From JANSWO01 sp964351875 (GTDB lineage Bacteria; Pseudomonadota; Gammaproteobacteria; Pseudomonadales; Azotimanducaceae): a stretch of 17,285 nt of DNA. This document shows positions 6,583 through 15,334 of this stretch, piece by piece. The notes beneath the pieces were generated by a model. That model did not search any database and had not been told where the DNA came from. It saw only the letters and a program-made list of their open reading frames with translations. The translations under genes and the position numbers were made by a program. Numbering within the stretch: the stretch's first letter is position 1; the number at the start of each line of letters is the position of its first letter. The stretch covers positions 1-17,285 of the forward strand of contig CAYGQC010000080.1 in the NCBI GenBank assembly GCA_964351875.1, in the 5' to 3' direction.

Positions 6583-8247
6583 TCAAGCCGCCGCGGACAC
6601 CAGCTCACCTGCACGACTACCCGTCAGCTCATCGTTCTCCAACACGAGTTGGCCGTTGCACACCGTCGCCACATAACCTCTGGCTCGCTGCACGAAGCGC
6701 GCTGCGCCGCCGGGGAAGTCGTAAGCCATCGACGGCATAAGCTCGGTGAGCTGATCGAGGTCAATCACGTTCAAGTCTGCGCGCTGGCCGACGGCGAGAA
6801 CACCGCGATCGCGCAAGCCCATGATGCGAGCAGGCGCTGAGGTAATACGGCGCACGCCCTCCTCCAGGCTATACAGACCCGCGTCGCGAACCCAGTGCGA
6901 CAGCACGTAGGTGCCCCAGCCGGAATCCATAATCTGACCCACGTGCGCGCCCGCATCGCCGAGACCCGGCAGGCAGAAGTCCGTGCTGATCAACTTCGCA
7001 AGCGATGCCGGATTCTTGTTGAACAACTTTATTACAAACAGTGCCTTACCGTCCGTTTCTAAAGCCATTCGCAGCCATGTCTGAGCAGGATGTTCGCCAG
7101 CCTCCGCCGCCAAAGCTTCCAGGGACGACTCGCTACCAGCGTTGTAGTTAGGCACGTCCGACGCGCCCAGATAGTAAGTATCCGCGAGCTTCATTCGAGA
7201 CGGCTTTTCCTGGGCTTCGGCGACGAGAGCGGCCACCGTATCGGCGTCTCGCACCATCGCGAGACGCTCTTCGAAAGGCGCGTTCATCAGCGCTTTCCAT
7301 GTAGCACCGCGCCAAAGCGGCAGCGATGACAATCCGCTCACGAGACCGGAGCCTCTCGGGATGCATACCGAGTTCACATCCAGCCCGTCGGCTCGCATCG
7401 CCTCCACTGCGGCCGTGATCTTGTCGCCAAAGCTGTCATTCGGGCCGGCCGTCAGGCTGAACAGCACCGTGCCGCCGGACGCTTCCGCCTGCTCCCGAAG
7501 AAGCTGCAACTCGCCTTCGAGGTCACCCCCGAGGTTCAGTACATTCTGCATGAGACCACCAGCATTGCCGACAGCAGCAGCAATCTGGATCAGCTCATCG
7601 TGGTCTGCGTGGGTGCCCGGCACATGGCGGCCGTCGGGCAGAAAGTGTCCAAGAAATCGCGACGTGGAAAAGCCAATCGCACCATCACGAACAGCCTGGC
7701 CGGCAATCTCGGCCATCTGCTGCTTCTCTTCTTGTGTTGCCTGCTCGGCAACACCCCGCTCGCCCATCACGTAGTAACGCAGCGCGCAGTGGCCAATGAG
7801 CCCGCCGACGTTGATTGACGGGTTCAGTCGAGCGATCGACTGCAGGTACTCACCATGGGATTCCCAATCCCAGGGCAGACCGCCCATGATCGCGTCTTTG
7901 GGGATGTCTTCCACCGTCTCCATCATGCCCGCGAGAAGCTCCCGATCGCCGGGCTTGCAGGGCGCAAAGGTGACGCCGCAATTGCCAAGCAGCGCAGACG
8001 TCACTCCGTGATAGCTGATGGGAGTGAGCATCGGATCCCAGCCGATCTGGGCATCGAGATGGGTGTGCAGGTCGACGAAGCCCGGAGTGACGATCTTGCC
8101 CTGCGCGTTGACCTCGCGCTTGCCGGTCTCGGTCACGTCGCCAATGGCGACAATCTGATCCCCATTGATCGCAATGTCGGCCAGACGGGGTTCTGCACCC
8201 GTGCCGTCAACCACCTTGCCGCCGCGAATTACCAGATCAAACGTCAT
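6583..8247 (-). CDS. D-aminoacylase-like amidohydrolase (amidohydrolase-3 type)
   Basis: 554 residues, the usual size for the N-acyl-D-amino-acid deacylase group. The small beta-sandwich opens with FDLVIRGGKVVDGTGAEP. The barrel then begins with the metal motif HTHLDAQ (61-67) and the GNCGVTFAPC signature (88-97), whose C90 aligns with the zinc cysteine of D-aminoacylases. GLGDAGAHVG (428-437) carries the catalytic Asp D431, and the sandwich closes with GVLAVGQRADLNVIDLD. The SHHK segment of classical D-aminoacylases is not recognisable, so this is probably a related subgroup and the true substrate (an N-acyl amino acid, cyclic amide or other) is unknown. The start has a strong GGGAGAGG site. 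It lies 111 bases downstream of the esterase gene on the same strand and may share its transcript. Confidence 0.9.
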   Translation of the reverse strand: MTFDLVIRGGKVVDGTGAEPRLADIAINGDQIVAIGDVTETGKREVNAQGKIVTPGFVDLHTHLDAQIGWDPMLTPISYHGVTSALLGNCGVTFAPCKPGDRELLAGMMETVEDIPKDAIMGGLPWDWESHGEYLQSIARLNPSINVGGLIGHCALRYYVMGERGVAEQATQEEKQQMAEIAGQAVRDGAIGFSTSRFLGHFLPDGRHVPGTHADHDELIQIAAAVGNAGGLMQNVLNLGGDLEGELQLLREQAEASGGTVLFSLTAGPNDSFGDKITAAVEAMRADGLDVNSVCIPRGSGLVSGLSSLPLWRGATWKALMNAPFEERLAMVRDADTVAALVAEAQEKPSRMKLADTYYLGASDVPNYNAGSESSLEALAAEAGEHPAQTWLRMALETDGKALFVIKLFNKNPASLAKLISTDFCLPGLGDAGAHVGQIMDSGWGTYVLSHWVRDAGLYSLEEGVRRITSAPARIMGLRDRGVLAVGQRADLNVIDLDQLTELMPSMAYDFPGGAARFVQRARGYVATVCNGQLVLENDELTGSRAGELVSAAA

Positions 8248-8358
8248 AAGCCTCTCCCGGTTGTTTATCCGCTGCTGAAGCTACACCGAGTGAGCTAAGC
8301 CGCGCGCATTAATCCCACTCAGTATCCCTAGCAGGCAGTCGGAGAACAAGTCTCCTCG

Positions 8359-9291
8359 TCAGGCCAGAGCGTCCGTCAGCGCCGCCAGAAAACCGCGACG
8401 AAGACGAGTGCTGATCTTCGCGTGTGGCGCGAAGATGTCGCCGCCGTGAATCATGCCGGGCAGAACGGCGAGCTCGGTGGGCACGTTTGCCTCGGACAAT
8501 CGCCGGGCATACTCGATGTCTTCATCGCGAAACAGATCCTCGCTGCCAACACAGATATAGGCCGGCGGCAGACCCGTGAGATCAGCGGCGCGAGCGGCGG
8601 CCGCGTACGGCGACGCATCAAGGCCTGGCGTGCCATCGAGATACATCTCCCAGGCATTGAAGGAGGTCGGTCGGCTCCATACCGGATGATCTTCGATCTC
8701 GCCACTAGCGGTCGCATGCAGGTTATCGATCATCGGGTACAACAGGAGCTGATAGGCGAGCGGCAGGTTGTCGCGATCCCGGTTCATCAGCACAACGCCT
8801 GCGGCCATACCGGCGCCAGCACTGGCGCCCCCGATTGCAATTCGACTGGCATCCACGCCCAACGCATCCGCATTGTCGAACAGCCATTTAAGGCTCGAGT
8901 AGCAATCTTCCGAACCTGCGGGAAACGGGTGTTCGGGAGCGAGCCGATAATCCACTGAGACGACAACCGCCCCGGTCTCTTCGGCGATCAGCCGAGCTCG
9001 GTCGTCTTCCGCCGTGCCCATGATGTAGCCACCACCGTGGATCCACAGCACCGCCGGTCGCGGCGATCCAGATGCAGGTGGCTTGTGCACCAACACTCGA
9101 ACGTCGCCATCGATTCCCGGCACGTGCCGCTCTTCGATGACCACATCGGTTGGCTTCTTTTCGGGTGCAGCGGCAATCTCGCCGTCGCGAATTCCCTGTA
9201 GCGTCTCCCTTGTGATGAGTTTCAGCCCTTCCGGCAGAATGCTGACGAGCGGCGCCAGCTCCGAGTCAATTCGCGACGTATCGAGTTTCAT
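8359..9291 (-). CDS. Alpha/beta hydrolase, HSL (family IV) esterase
   Basis: 310 residues, typical of hormone-sensitive-lipase-like bacterial esterases. The oxyanion motif HGGG is at 85-88 and the nucleophile Ser157 sits in GGASAG (usual GDSAG). SVDYRLAPEHPFPA at 112-125 is a family signature. The acid is probably D252 (VGSEDLFRDE) and the base H282 (MIHGG). It hydrolyses carboxylic esters, possibly lactones. The ATG at 9289-9291 is chosen over a longer open frame because a strong GGGAGGGG site precedes it and the upstream residues do not resemble the family. It is divergent from the acyl-CoA synthetase gene with a 79-bp shared promoter region. Together with the monooxygenase and dehydrogenase further right it could complete ketone breakdown (inference). 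No signal peptide is seen. Confidence 0.93.
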   Translation of the reverse strand: MKLDTSRIDSELAPLVSILPEGLKLITRETLQGIRDGEIAAAPEKKPTDVVIEERHVPGIDGDVRVLVHKPPASGSPRPAVLWIHGGGYIMGTAEDDRARLIAEETGAVVVSVDYRLAPEHPFPAGSEDCYSSLKWLFDNADALGVDASRIAIGGASAGAGMAAGVVLMNRDRDNLPLAYQLLLYPMIDNLHATASGEIEDHPVWSRPTSFNAWEMYLDGTPGLDASPYAAAARAADLTGLPPAYICVGSEDLFRDEDIEYARRLSEANVPTELAVLPGMIHGGDIFAPHAKISTRLRRGFLAALTDALA

Positions 9292-9338
9292 AGCCCCTCC
9301 CTTTGAGCCGATAGCGTACACCAGCGTGCGTGATATCG

Positions 9339-9356
9339 TCGCCCGAGACGGGGCGA
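9339..9356. promoter_or_regulatory. Inverted repeat in the esterase/synthetase divergent promoter
   Basis: TCGCCC (9339-9344) and GGGCGA (9351-9356) are perfect complements around a six-base centre, in the 79-bp spacer between divergent start codons and 15 bases before the synthetase ATG. It is a candidate operator or leader hairpin. No good -35/-10 pair is visible on either strand. Confidence 0.35.
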
Positions 9357-9370
9357 ATGAGGGAGTCACC

Positions 9371-10909
9371 ATGGACGTAAGAACACTGATGGGGCGAGCA
9401 GCGAAACACTTCGCGCAGCGCGAAGCGGTGGTACATGGCAAACGTCGGTTGACGTTCAGCCAGGCCTGGGAGCGAAGCACTCGGCTTGCCAACGCACTGA
9501 TCTCTCTGGGCCTGAAGCCGGGAGACCGGATCGGCGTGCTGGAGGACAACTCGATCGAAGCGGCGGATCTGTTTGCGGGCGCTGCCATCGCCAACCTGGT
9601 CCGTGTGCCACTATATCCACGCAACGGCCGGGAAGCGCACTTGCACATGCTCGGCCATACGAACTGCAGGGCCGTACTCGTCAGTCCGCAATATCTGCAT
9701 GAGATCGAAGGCTTCGCCGACGAGCTTGCGGACCTTGCGCACATCATCGTGAGAGACGACTCCTACGAAGATTGGCTGCATAGCCATAGCAGCAAGCTGC
9801 CTGACGTGCCGGTCGACGGCGAAGATGTTTTCATCATCCGTCACACCGGCGGCACGACTGGCCGATCGAAAGGCGTCGCCTACACGCACAGAGCCTGGCT
9901 CGCGGCTGGTCGGGACTGGTTCTACGCCTTCCCGCAGGTAGAACCCGGGGACAAGTGTATGCACCTCGGTCCGATTTCCCACGGCTCGGGTTACCAGTAC
10001 CTGCCCACGTGGCTGTCCGGCGGCTGCAACGTGATGCTGGATCACTTCGACGTCGAGGAAACACTAGATTTGATGGAGCGCGAGCAAATACAGTACGGCT
10101 TCATGGTGCCGACGATGGTGAGCGCGATCGTGCACGACAATACCGCCCGCGGCCGGAATTTCTCCAGTCTGAAATGTCTGTTGATTGCTGCCGCCCCGAT
10201 TCAGGACGCCACCGCCCTCGCCGCTCGGGAGGTGTTCGGCGACGTATTGTTTCAGGGCTACGGACAAACGGAGGTGCTGCCAATATCCATGATGGGCCCA
10301 AACCAATGGTTCGCTGAACTCGAGGGTTCTGAGCCGCTGCGCGCCTGCGGGCTCGCCCTGCCGTTCGCGGAAGTGCAGATATGGGACGAAGACAACAACC
10401 CGGTGGATACCGACAGCGTCGGTGAGATCGTCGCTCGCTCTGATGGCCAGATGTCCGGCTTCTGGAACAACCCGGAAGCAACGGCCGAACGGATCGTGAA
10501 CGGTTGGGTAAAGACCGGCGATCTCGGCAAGATCGATCGCAACGGCTACCTATACGTCGTGGACCGGGCCGACGACATGATCATCTCCGGTGGCTACAAC
10601 ATCTGGCCTGCTGAACTCGAAAACGAGATTGCCAACCTGGCCGGCGTGCTCGAAGTCGCTGTGTTCGGAGTGCCTCATGAGCGTTGGGGCGAATCTCCGC
10701 ACGCCCACGTTGTCGTGGTCGAGGATGCCGAGATAAGCGAACAACAGGTCATCGATTTCGTTGCAGACAAGCTGGGCTCATACAAGAAGCCGTCAGGCGT
10801 TACGCTATCAACAGAGCCGCTACCGAAGAGTCCCGTTGGCAAGATCAAGCGCAAGGATCTAAGAGAGCCATTCTGGGCGGGGATTGATCGACGGGTGTCA
10901 GGAAGCTGA
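9371..10909 (+). CDS. Acyl-CoA synthetase / AMP-dependent ligase
   Basis: 512 residues of the ANL adenylating superfamily. The ATP-binding loop HTGGTTGRSKGV is at 158-169 and GYGQTE at 296-301. WVKTGDLGKIDRNGYLYVVDR (379-399) holds the adenylate-binding Asp and hinge, and GGYNIWPAELE follows. The C-terminal GKIKRK (490-495) contributes the catalytic Lys K491. From family knowledge it activates a carboxylic acid with ATP and joins it to coenzyme A. The sequence does not show whether the substrate is aliphatic, aromatic or terpenoid. The ATG at 9371 follows GAGGGAG; the frame is open further upstream but those residues are not family-like. The gene ends at the hairpin-repeat island. Its neighbours suggest the acid comes from the BVMO/esterase steps (inference). 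Confidence 0.93.
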   Translation: MDVRTLMGRAAKHFAQREAVVHGKRRLTFSQAWERSTRLANALISLGLKPGDRIGVLEDNSIEAADLFAGAAIANLVRVPLYPRNGREAHLHMLGHTNCRAVLVSPQYLHEIEGFADELADLAHIIVRDDSYEDWLHSHSSKLPDVPVDGEDVFIIRHTGGTTGRSKGVAYTHRAWLAAGRDWFYAFPQVEPGDKCMHLGPISHGSGYQYLPTWLSGGCNVMLDHFDVEETLDLMEREQIQYGFMVPTMVSAIVHDNTARGRNFSSLKCLLIAAAPIQDATALAAREVFGDVLFQGYGQTEVLPISMMGPNQWFAELEGSEPLRACGLALPFAEVQIWDEDNNPVDTDSVGEIVARSDGQMSGFWNNPEATAERIVNGWVKTGDLGKIDRNGYLYVVDRADDMIISGGYNIWPAELENEIANLAGVLEVAVFGVPHERWGESPHAHVVVVEDAEISEQQVIDFVADKLGSYKKPSGVTLSTEPLPKSPVGKIKRKDLREPFWAGIDRRVSGS

Positions 10910-10964
10910 AATAGCGCTCCCAAAATCCATGACGACGGAGATCGCCACGGTCGCTACGCTCTGG

Positions 10965-10992
10965 CTCTCGGCAGCTCGCAAGCGAGCGCCTG
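10965..10992. repeat. 28-bp direct repeat, left copy
   Basis: This 28-base segment begins CTCTCGGCAGC and ends GCGCCTG, and is identical to 11540-11567. It contains the small hairpin GCTCGC-AA-GCGAGC (10974-10987). The two copies bracket the 160-bp blocks in the same orientation. Confidence 0.93.
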
Positions 10993-11000
10993 ACAAGGAT

Positions 11001-11040
11001 GACTTTTTCTCACGCTCGCTTGCGAGCGCGAGAGAAAGTC
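11001..11040. repeat. 40-base hairpin, copy 1
   Basis: Two 19-base arms starting GACTTTTTCTC and ending GAGAGAAAGTC flank a TT loop. The arms pair except at two positions, both of which could be G-U in RNA. Copy 2 is at 11280-11319. Confidence 0.85.
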
Positions 11041-11071
11041 GGCCAGATCAAAACCCCGGAAGAGCGCAGTG

Positions 11072-11102
11072 CATTTTCCTCATCGCGAAGCGATCGAAAA
11101 TG
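11072..11102. repeat. Hairpin spanning the position of the assembly gap in copy 2
   Basis: CATTTTC (11072-11078) pairs with GAAAATG (11096-11102), with an inner ATCGC-GAA-GCGAT stem. In copy 2 the N gap falls inside this element, between its CATTTTCCT and CATCGCGAAG halves. Confidence 0.75.
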
Positions 11103-11134
11103 CTCGAGAGCGAATTCTAACTCCTCCTCACACG

Positions 11135-11157
11135 GACCGAACGCCGAGCGTTCGGTC
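11135..11157. repeat. GACCGAACGC hairpin, copy 1
   Basis: Arm GACCGAACGC, loop CGA, arm GCGTTCGGTC: a perfect ten-base stem. Two more copies are at 11514-11536 and 11573-11595, each with a different three-base loop. Confidence 0.93.
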
Positions 11158-11279
11158 GATCTCGCGAAGACGAGCGTTTTGGTTCATCGCGCTAGTCCAA
11201 CATCGCGACGAAACCCCTACCTCGTCATCGCGAGCAATTTGACTGCGCAGCAGGCAATGCAGCGTGGCGATCTAGGGAT

Positions 11280-11319
11280 GACTTTCTCTCGCGCTCGCAA
11301 GCGGGCGCGAGAGAAAGTC
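11280..11319. repeat. 40-base hairpin, copy 2
   Basis: Arms of 19 bases (GACTTTCTCTC ... GAGAGAAAGTC) flank an AA loop and pair with a single mismatch. The two positions that are weak in copy 1 are full Watson-Crick pairs here, and the loop has changed from TT to AA. Confidence 0.85.
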
Positions 11320-11359
11320 GGCCAGATCAAAACCCCGGAAGAGCGCAGTGCATTTTCCT

Positions 11360-11459
11360 NNNNNNNNNNNNNNNNNNNNNNNNNNNNNNNNNNNNNNNNN
11401 NNNNNNNNNNNNNNNNNNNNNNNNNNNNNNNNNNNNNNNNNNNNNNNNNNNNNNNNNNN
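11360..11459. other. Assembly gap of 100 N
   Basis: Exactly 100 undetermined bases, the conventional placeholder for a gap of unknown size. It interrupts copy 2 of the 160-bp block. Reading frames drawn through it are artefacts. Confidence 0.99.
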
Positions 11460-11513
11460 CATCGCGAAGCGATCGAAAATGCTCGAGAGCGAATTTTAAC
11501 TCCTCCTCACACG

Positions 11514-11536
11514 GACCGAACGCAAAGCGTTCGGTT
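11514..11536. repeat. GACCGAACGC hairpin, copy 2
   Basis: Arm GACCGAACGC, loop AAA, arm GCGTTCGGTT: nine of ten pairs are Watson-Crick and the last is a possible G-U. Confidence 0.9.
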
Positions 11537-11539
11537 GGA

Positions 11540-11567
11540 CTCTCGGCAGCTCGCAAGCGAGCGCCTG
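11540..11567. repeat. 28-bp direct repeat, right copy
   Basis: Identical to 10965-10992. It lies between hairpin copies 2 and 3. Confidence 0.93.
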
Positions 11568-11572
11568 CCGCG

Positions 11573-11595
11573 GACCGAACGCATGGCGTTCGGTC
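11573..11595 (-). terminator. GACCGAACGC hairpin, copy 3, directly after the dehydrogenase stop
   Basis: Perfect ten-base stem with loop ATG, starting four bases beyond the stop codon of the - strand alcohol dehydrogenase gene. The position fits a transcription end or mRNA-stabilising hairpin. There is no T-run, so intrinsic termination is uncertain. It is also one of three copies of the island's repeat. Confidence 0.5.
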
Positions 11596-11599
11596 GATC

Positions 11600-12616
11600 T
11601 CAAGGCTGTATCACAGCCTTCAACGTCTCCGCAGCATTAATCTGCGCCTCAAATGCGGCAGTAGTCTCGGCAAGCGGGAATCGATGCGTAATCAGCGGCT
11701 TTCGATCAACACGACCATCGCTCATCAACTCAAGCGCCTCTAAAAAATCATCGTGGGTATAGGCCAGAAGGCCGCGGACGTCGAGGTTTTTCGTCACTAC
11801 CTGATTGAGATCCACAGACGGCGTCTGTTCGTACAGAGCTACCAGAATCAATCGCCCGATGTTGGGCCGAACCAGTTCGAGTGATTGCTGGGCGGTGAGT
11901 TCCAGCCCCGCGCACTCCAGCACGATATCCATGCGTCCACTGCTGGTGGCGTTGTACGCAACGGCGCGCTCACCCGACTCTCTCTTGATGGCTTCAACCG
12001 GATTCTCCGTCCGCGCGTTGAGCACGTGATGAGCGCCAAACGTCTGCGCCATCTCGAGCCGCTTGTCGGAAACATCAACAACCGTCACCTCGCAATCGGG
12101 GTAGAGCGCACTGAGAATCTGAACACAACCCAGCCCTATCATCCCGGCACCCATAATCAGCACACGATCGCCAGGCTTCGGCTCTGCGCGGCGTACGGCG
12201 GACAGCGATACTGTCAACGGCTCGATCGTGGCGCCTTCCTCAAAGCTGATGTGATCCGGAAGCTTGAAGAGGCCGGGCTTGCCGAGAAATTCGCTGCCGC
12301 AGCGACAGGATTGGGAATACGCGCCAATGGCTAAGCCCGCAACTCGGTCGCCTAGCCGAAACCCTTGCCACTCATCACCTGGCGGCAAATGAGTGAGCTC
12401 ACCGGCAAATTCATGCCCAAACAGATGACCACCAGCCACAGGCTGCGACATCTCCATGAAGATACCGGTCTTGTAGGTGTGAAGATCGGTACCGCAAACG
12501 CCAACCGAGCGAACTTCGACAATCGCACCAGTGTCATCGGGCACCGGTCTCGGCACATCAAGAATGCGGATATCACCGGCTCCGAACAAAACCGCTCCCT
12601 GCATCAACTCAGGCAT
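11600..12616 (-). CDS. Zinc-binding medium-chain alcohol dehydrogenase
   Basis: 338 residues of the MDR superfamily. Catalytic zinc ligands are visible as C41 (GVCGTDLH), H68 with E69 (GHEFAG) and probably E132 (IEPLTVSL). The Rossmann motif GAGMIGLG is at 156-163, and D181 at the end of the next strand suggests NAD rather than NADP. The usual structural-zinc lobe with four cysteines is reduced: only C104 and C106 remain in the AYSQSCRCGSEFLGKPGLF segment. The ATG at 12614-12616 follows an AAGGAG site; the open frame further upstream overlaps the intergenic spacer and adds unrelated residues. It is 44 bases downstream of the monooxygenase gene and likely in its operon. It probably oxidises a secondary alcohol or polyol to a ketone; the substrate is unknown. 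Confidence 0.92.
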   Translation of the reverse strand: MPELMQGAVLFGAGDIRILDVPRPVPDDTGAIVEVRSVGVCGTDLHTYKTGIFMEMSQPVAGGHLFGHEFAGELTHLPPGDEWQGFRLGDRVAGLAIGAYSQSCRCGSEFLGKPGLFKLPDHISFEEGATIEPLTVSLSAVRRAEPKPGDRVLIMGAGMIGLGCVQILSALYPDCEVTVVDVSDKRLEMAQTFGAHHVLNARTENPVEAIKRESGERAVAYNATSSGRMDIVLECAGLELTAQQSLELVRPNIGRLILVALYEQTPSVDLNQVVTKNLDVRGLLAYTHDDFLEALELMSDGRVDRKPLITHRFPLAETTAAFEAQINAAETLKAVIQP

Positions 12617-12660
12617 TCGCGCTCTCCTTGGATTGGGCAAACCAACTCTACAAACAGGAC

Positions 12661-14298
<1,638 letters not shown>

Positions 14299-14404
14299 GC
14301 CTCACCTTCCCCCGGTGTCGAGCTGATCCTCACTACCTGGCCACATCGCGCTGGACGCGGGCCAATTTCCCGAACGGATCATAAACCAAGCAGATGTTTC
14401 AGAT

Positions 14405-14420
14405 TCGATGTAACCATCGA
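14405..14420. promoter_or_regulatory. Inverted repeat between the monooxygenase and spondin-domain genes
   Basis: TCGATG (14405-14410) and CATCGA (14415-14420) are perfect complements around TAAC, in the 173-bp divergent spacer. A TATGAT on the - strand at 14378-14383 could be a -10 for the monooxygenase gene, though no good -35 accompanies it. This is a candidate operator. Confidence 0.4.
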
Positions 14421-14471
14421 GGGGTGAGGAACGTATTAACCAGTGCATGTTTCAACCTGAGGAGGACCACC

Positions 14472-15173
14472 ATGCACACTCGACCACTACGTCGAATCAC
14501 GAGAGCCGCAGCGGCAATCGCATTGGCCGCTATGGCCAGCACAGCCGTGGCCGACTACACGGCAAAGTTTGAAGTCACCATCACGAATATCACCCGGGGC
14601 CAAACTTTCACACCGCAATTGCTGACGACACACTCGCGAGACATCGCGTTGTTTGAGCTGGGCCAACCCGCGAGTGATGCTGTCGCTCTGCTGGCCGAAG
14701 CTGGTGATACCAGCGCAGCAACCGAGGTTCTGCTGGGCGCCGGCTCAGCCGTGAACGCCGTGCAAACCGTTGATGGTTTGCTCGCGCCAGGCCAGTCCGT
14801 GAGCACGATTATCGAAGCTTCGCTATTTCACCAGCGCCTGACGATGGCCGCCATGCTGATCCCGACCAACGATACGTTCGTTGCGTTGAATAGTGTCCAG
14901 CTTCCTCGCCGAGGCAGCGCAACTTACACAGCGCTTGGCTATGACGCCGGCAGCGAAGCCAATGATCAGAACTGCGCCAACATGCCCGGCCCACGCTGCG
15001 GTGGAGAGGGCGCATCCCCAGGCGCGAACGACGGCGATGAAGGCTATATCTACGTAAGTAACGGCTTCCATGAACTTGTCGCCGATGACGCAGTCGAAGG
15101 TGAAGTTCTCGGACCTCACGTGTACGACTGGCGCAACCCGGTGGCCACGGTGACGGTTCGTCGAATCGACTAA
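14472..15173 (+). CDS. Secreted spondin-domain protein
   Basis: 233 residues. The N-terminus is a clear signal peptide: a basic start MHTRPLRRITR, an alanine-rich core and a likely cleavage after TAVA at residue 27. The mature protein matches the bacterial Spondin_N type (PF06468): FEVTITNITRGQTFTPQLLTTHS, then LALLAEAGDT-like, AAMLIPTNDTFVALNSVQLP, and an acidic YDAGSEANDQNC...PGPRCGGEG loop likely to bind metal. Four cysteine-bearing and Gly-rich positions suggest a folded exported domain. Its function in bacteria is unknown; it is probably periplasmic or extracellular. The ATG at 14472 follows GAGGAGG, and the longer open frame from 14394 is rejected because it would bury the signal peptide. 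An ECF sigma factor and its membrane partner follow on the same strand, 161 bases further on. Confidence 0.9.
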   Translation: MHTRPLRRITRAAAAIALAAMASTAVADYTAKFEVTITNITRGQTFTPQLLTTHSRDIALFELGQPASDAVALLAEAGDTSAATEVLLGAGSAVNAVQTVDGLLAPGQSVSTIIEASLFHQRLTMAAMLIPTNDTFVALNSVQLPRRGSATYTALGYDAGSEANDQNCANMPGPRCGGEGASPGANDGDEGYIYVSNGFHELVADDAVEGEVLGPHVYDWRNPVATVTVRRID

Positions 15174-15194
15174 CGCACGACGTACTGATCAATG

Positions 15195-15237
15195 GTGTCT
15201 TGTTGAGCTGAAGACACGTGAGTTATCTACTCAGCTC
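15195..15237 (+). other. Two overlapping, mutually exclusive hairpins downstream of the spondin gene
   Basis: Hairpin A is GTGTCTT (15195-15201) with AAGACAC (15211-15217). Hairpin B is GAGCTGA (15205-15211) with TCAGCTC (15231-15237). The left arm of B lies in the loop of A, so both cannot form together, an attenuator-like layout. Neither is followed by a T-run. They may separate the spondin transcript from the sigma factor gene. Confidence 0.45.
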
Positions 15238-15334
15238 GGCAAGCGCCAACGATTGGCACATCGGCAATCATGATCCAGAGCCTCGAATCACCAGTGGTCC
15301 GGGGCGCAAGCCATGAAGGGGAATCCAGGTCCGC

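Larger units (their letters stand above)
10997..11156. repeat. 160-bp repeat block, copy 1 (intact)
   Basis: This block runs uninterrupted from GGATGAC to GCGTTCGGT. It matches copy 2 (11276-11535) at all but about eight positions once the 100 N are removed, and both are then exactly 160 bases. The differences cluster in the long hairpin and in the triloop of the short one. The middle, from GTCGGCCAG to GAGCGAATT, is identical in both. Confidence 0.93.
11276..11535. repeat. 160-bp repeat block, copy 2 (interrupted by 100 N)
   Basis: Direct repeat of 10997-11156 at a distance of 279 bases. The left part is 11276-11359 and the right part 11460-11535. Removing the Ns joins CATTTTCCT directly to CATCGCGAAG, exactly as in copy 1, and gives a 160-base unit. 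Confidence 0.9.
10910..11599. repeat. Gene-free island of nested hairpin repeats between convergent genes
   Basis: This 690-base interval lies between the convergent synthetase and alcohol dehydrogenase genes and holds no credible gene. It is a mosaic of repeated segments, most of which can fold into hairpins. There are two 160-bp block copies (10997-11156 and 11276-11535), a 28-bp segment at both ends, three copies of a GACCGAACGC/GCGTTCGGTC hairpin and two 40-base hairpins. Two pieces, 10928-10961 (with GAGATCGCCACGG and CGCTACGCTC) and 11224-11282 (GTCATCGCGAG ... GGCGATCTAGGGATGAC), resemble the GTCATTGCGAG-type dispersed palindromic repeats seen in many bacteria. The open frames across it run through the N gap and repeats and are not genes. 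Confidence 0.93.

Noticed and set aside
8341..8355. Hairpin GGAGA-ACAAG-TCTCC after the esterase stop as a terminator
   Set aside because: Only five base pairs and no T-run; too weak to call, and the amidohydrolase gene follows on the same strand.
9083..9370. Upstream extension of the acyl-CoA synthetase frame
   Set aside because: It overlaps the divergent esterase gene and the extra residues are not family-like; ATG at 9371 has its own ribosome binding site.
9292..9747. Upstream extension of the esterase frame
   Set aside because: It runs antisense through the synthetase gene; ATG at 9291 has a strong ribosome binding site and fits the family length.
10999..11499. Open frames running through 10999-11499 and the opposite strand at 11217-11556
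   Set aside because: They span the 100 N and consist of hairpin repeats; the frame exists only because undetermined bases contain no stops.
10910..11599. Insertion sequence
   Set aside because: There is no transposase frame and no clear pair of long terminal inverted repeats with a target duplication; only short palindromic repeats are seen.
14428..14456. ECF-type promoter (GGAACG and TCAA at 17 bases) before the spondin gene
   Set aside because: The predicted transcription start would fall inside the strong ribosome binding site, and the -10 match is poor.
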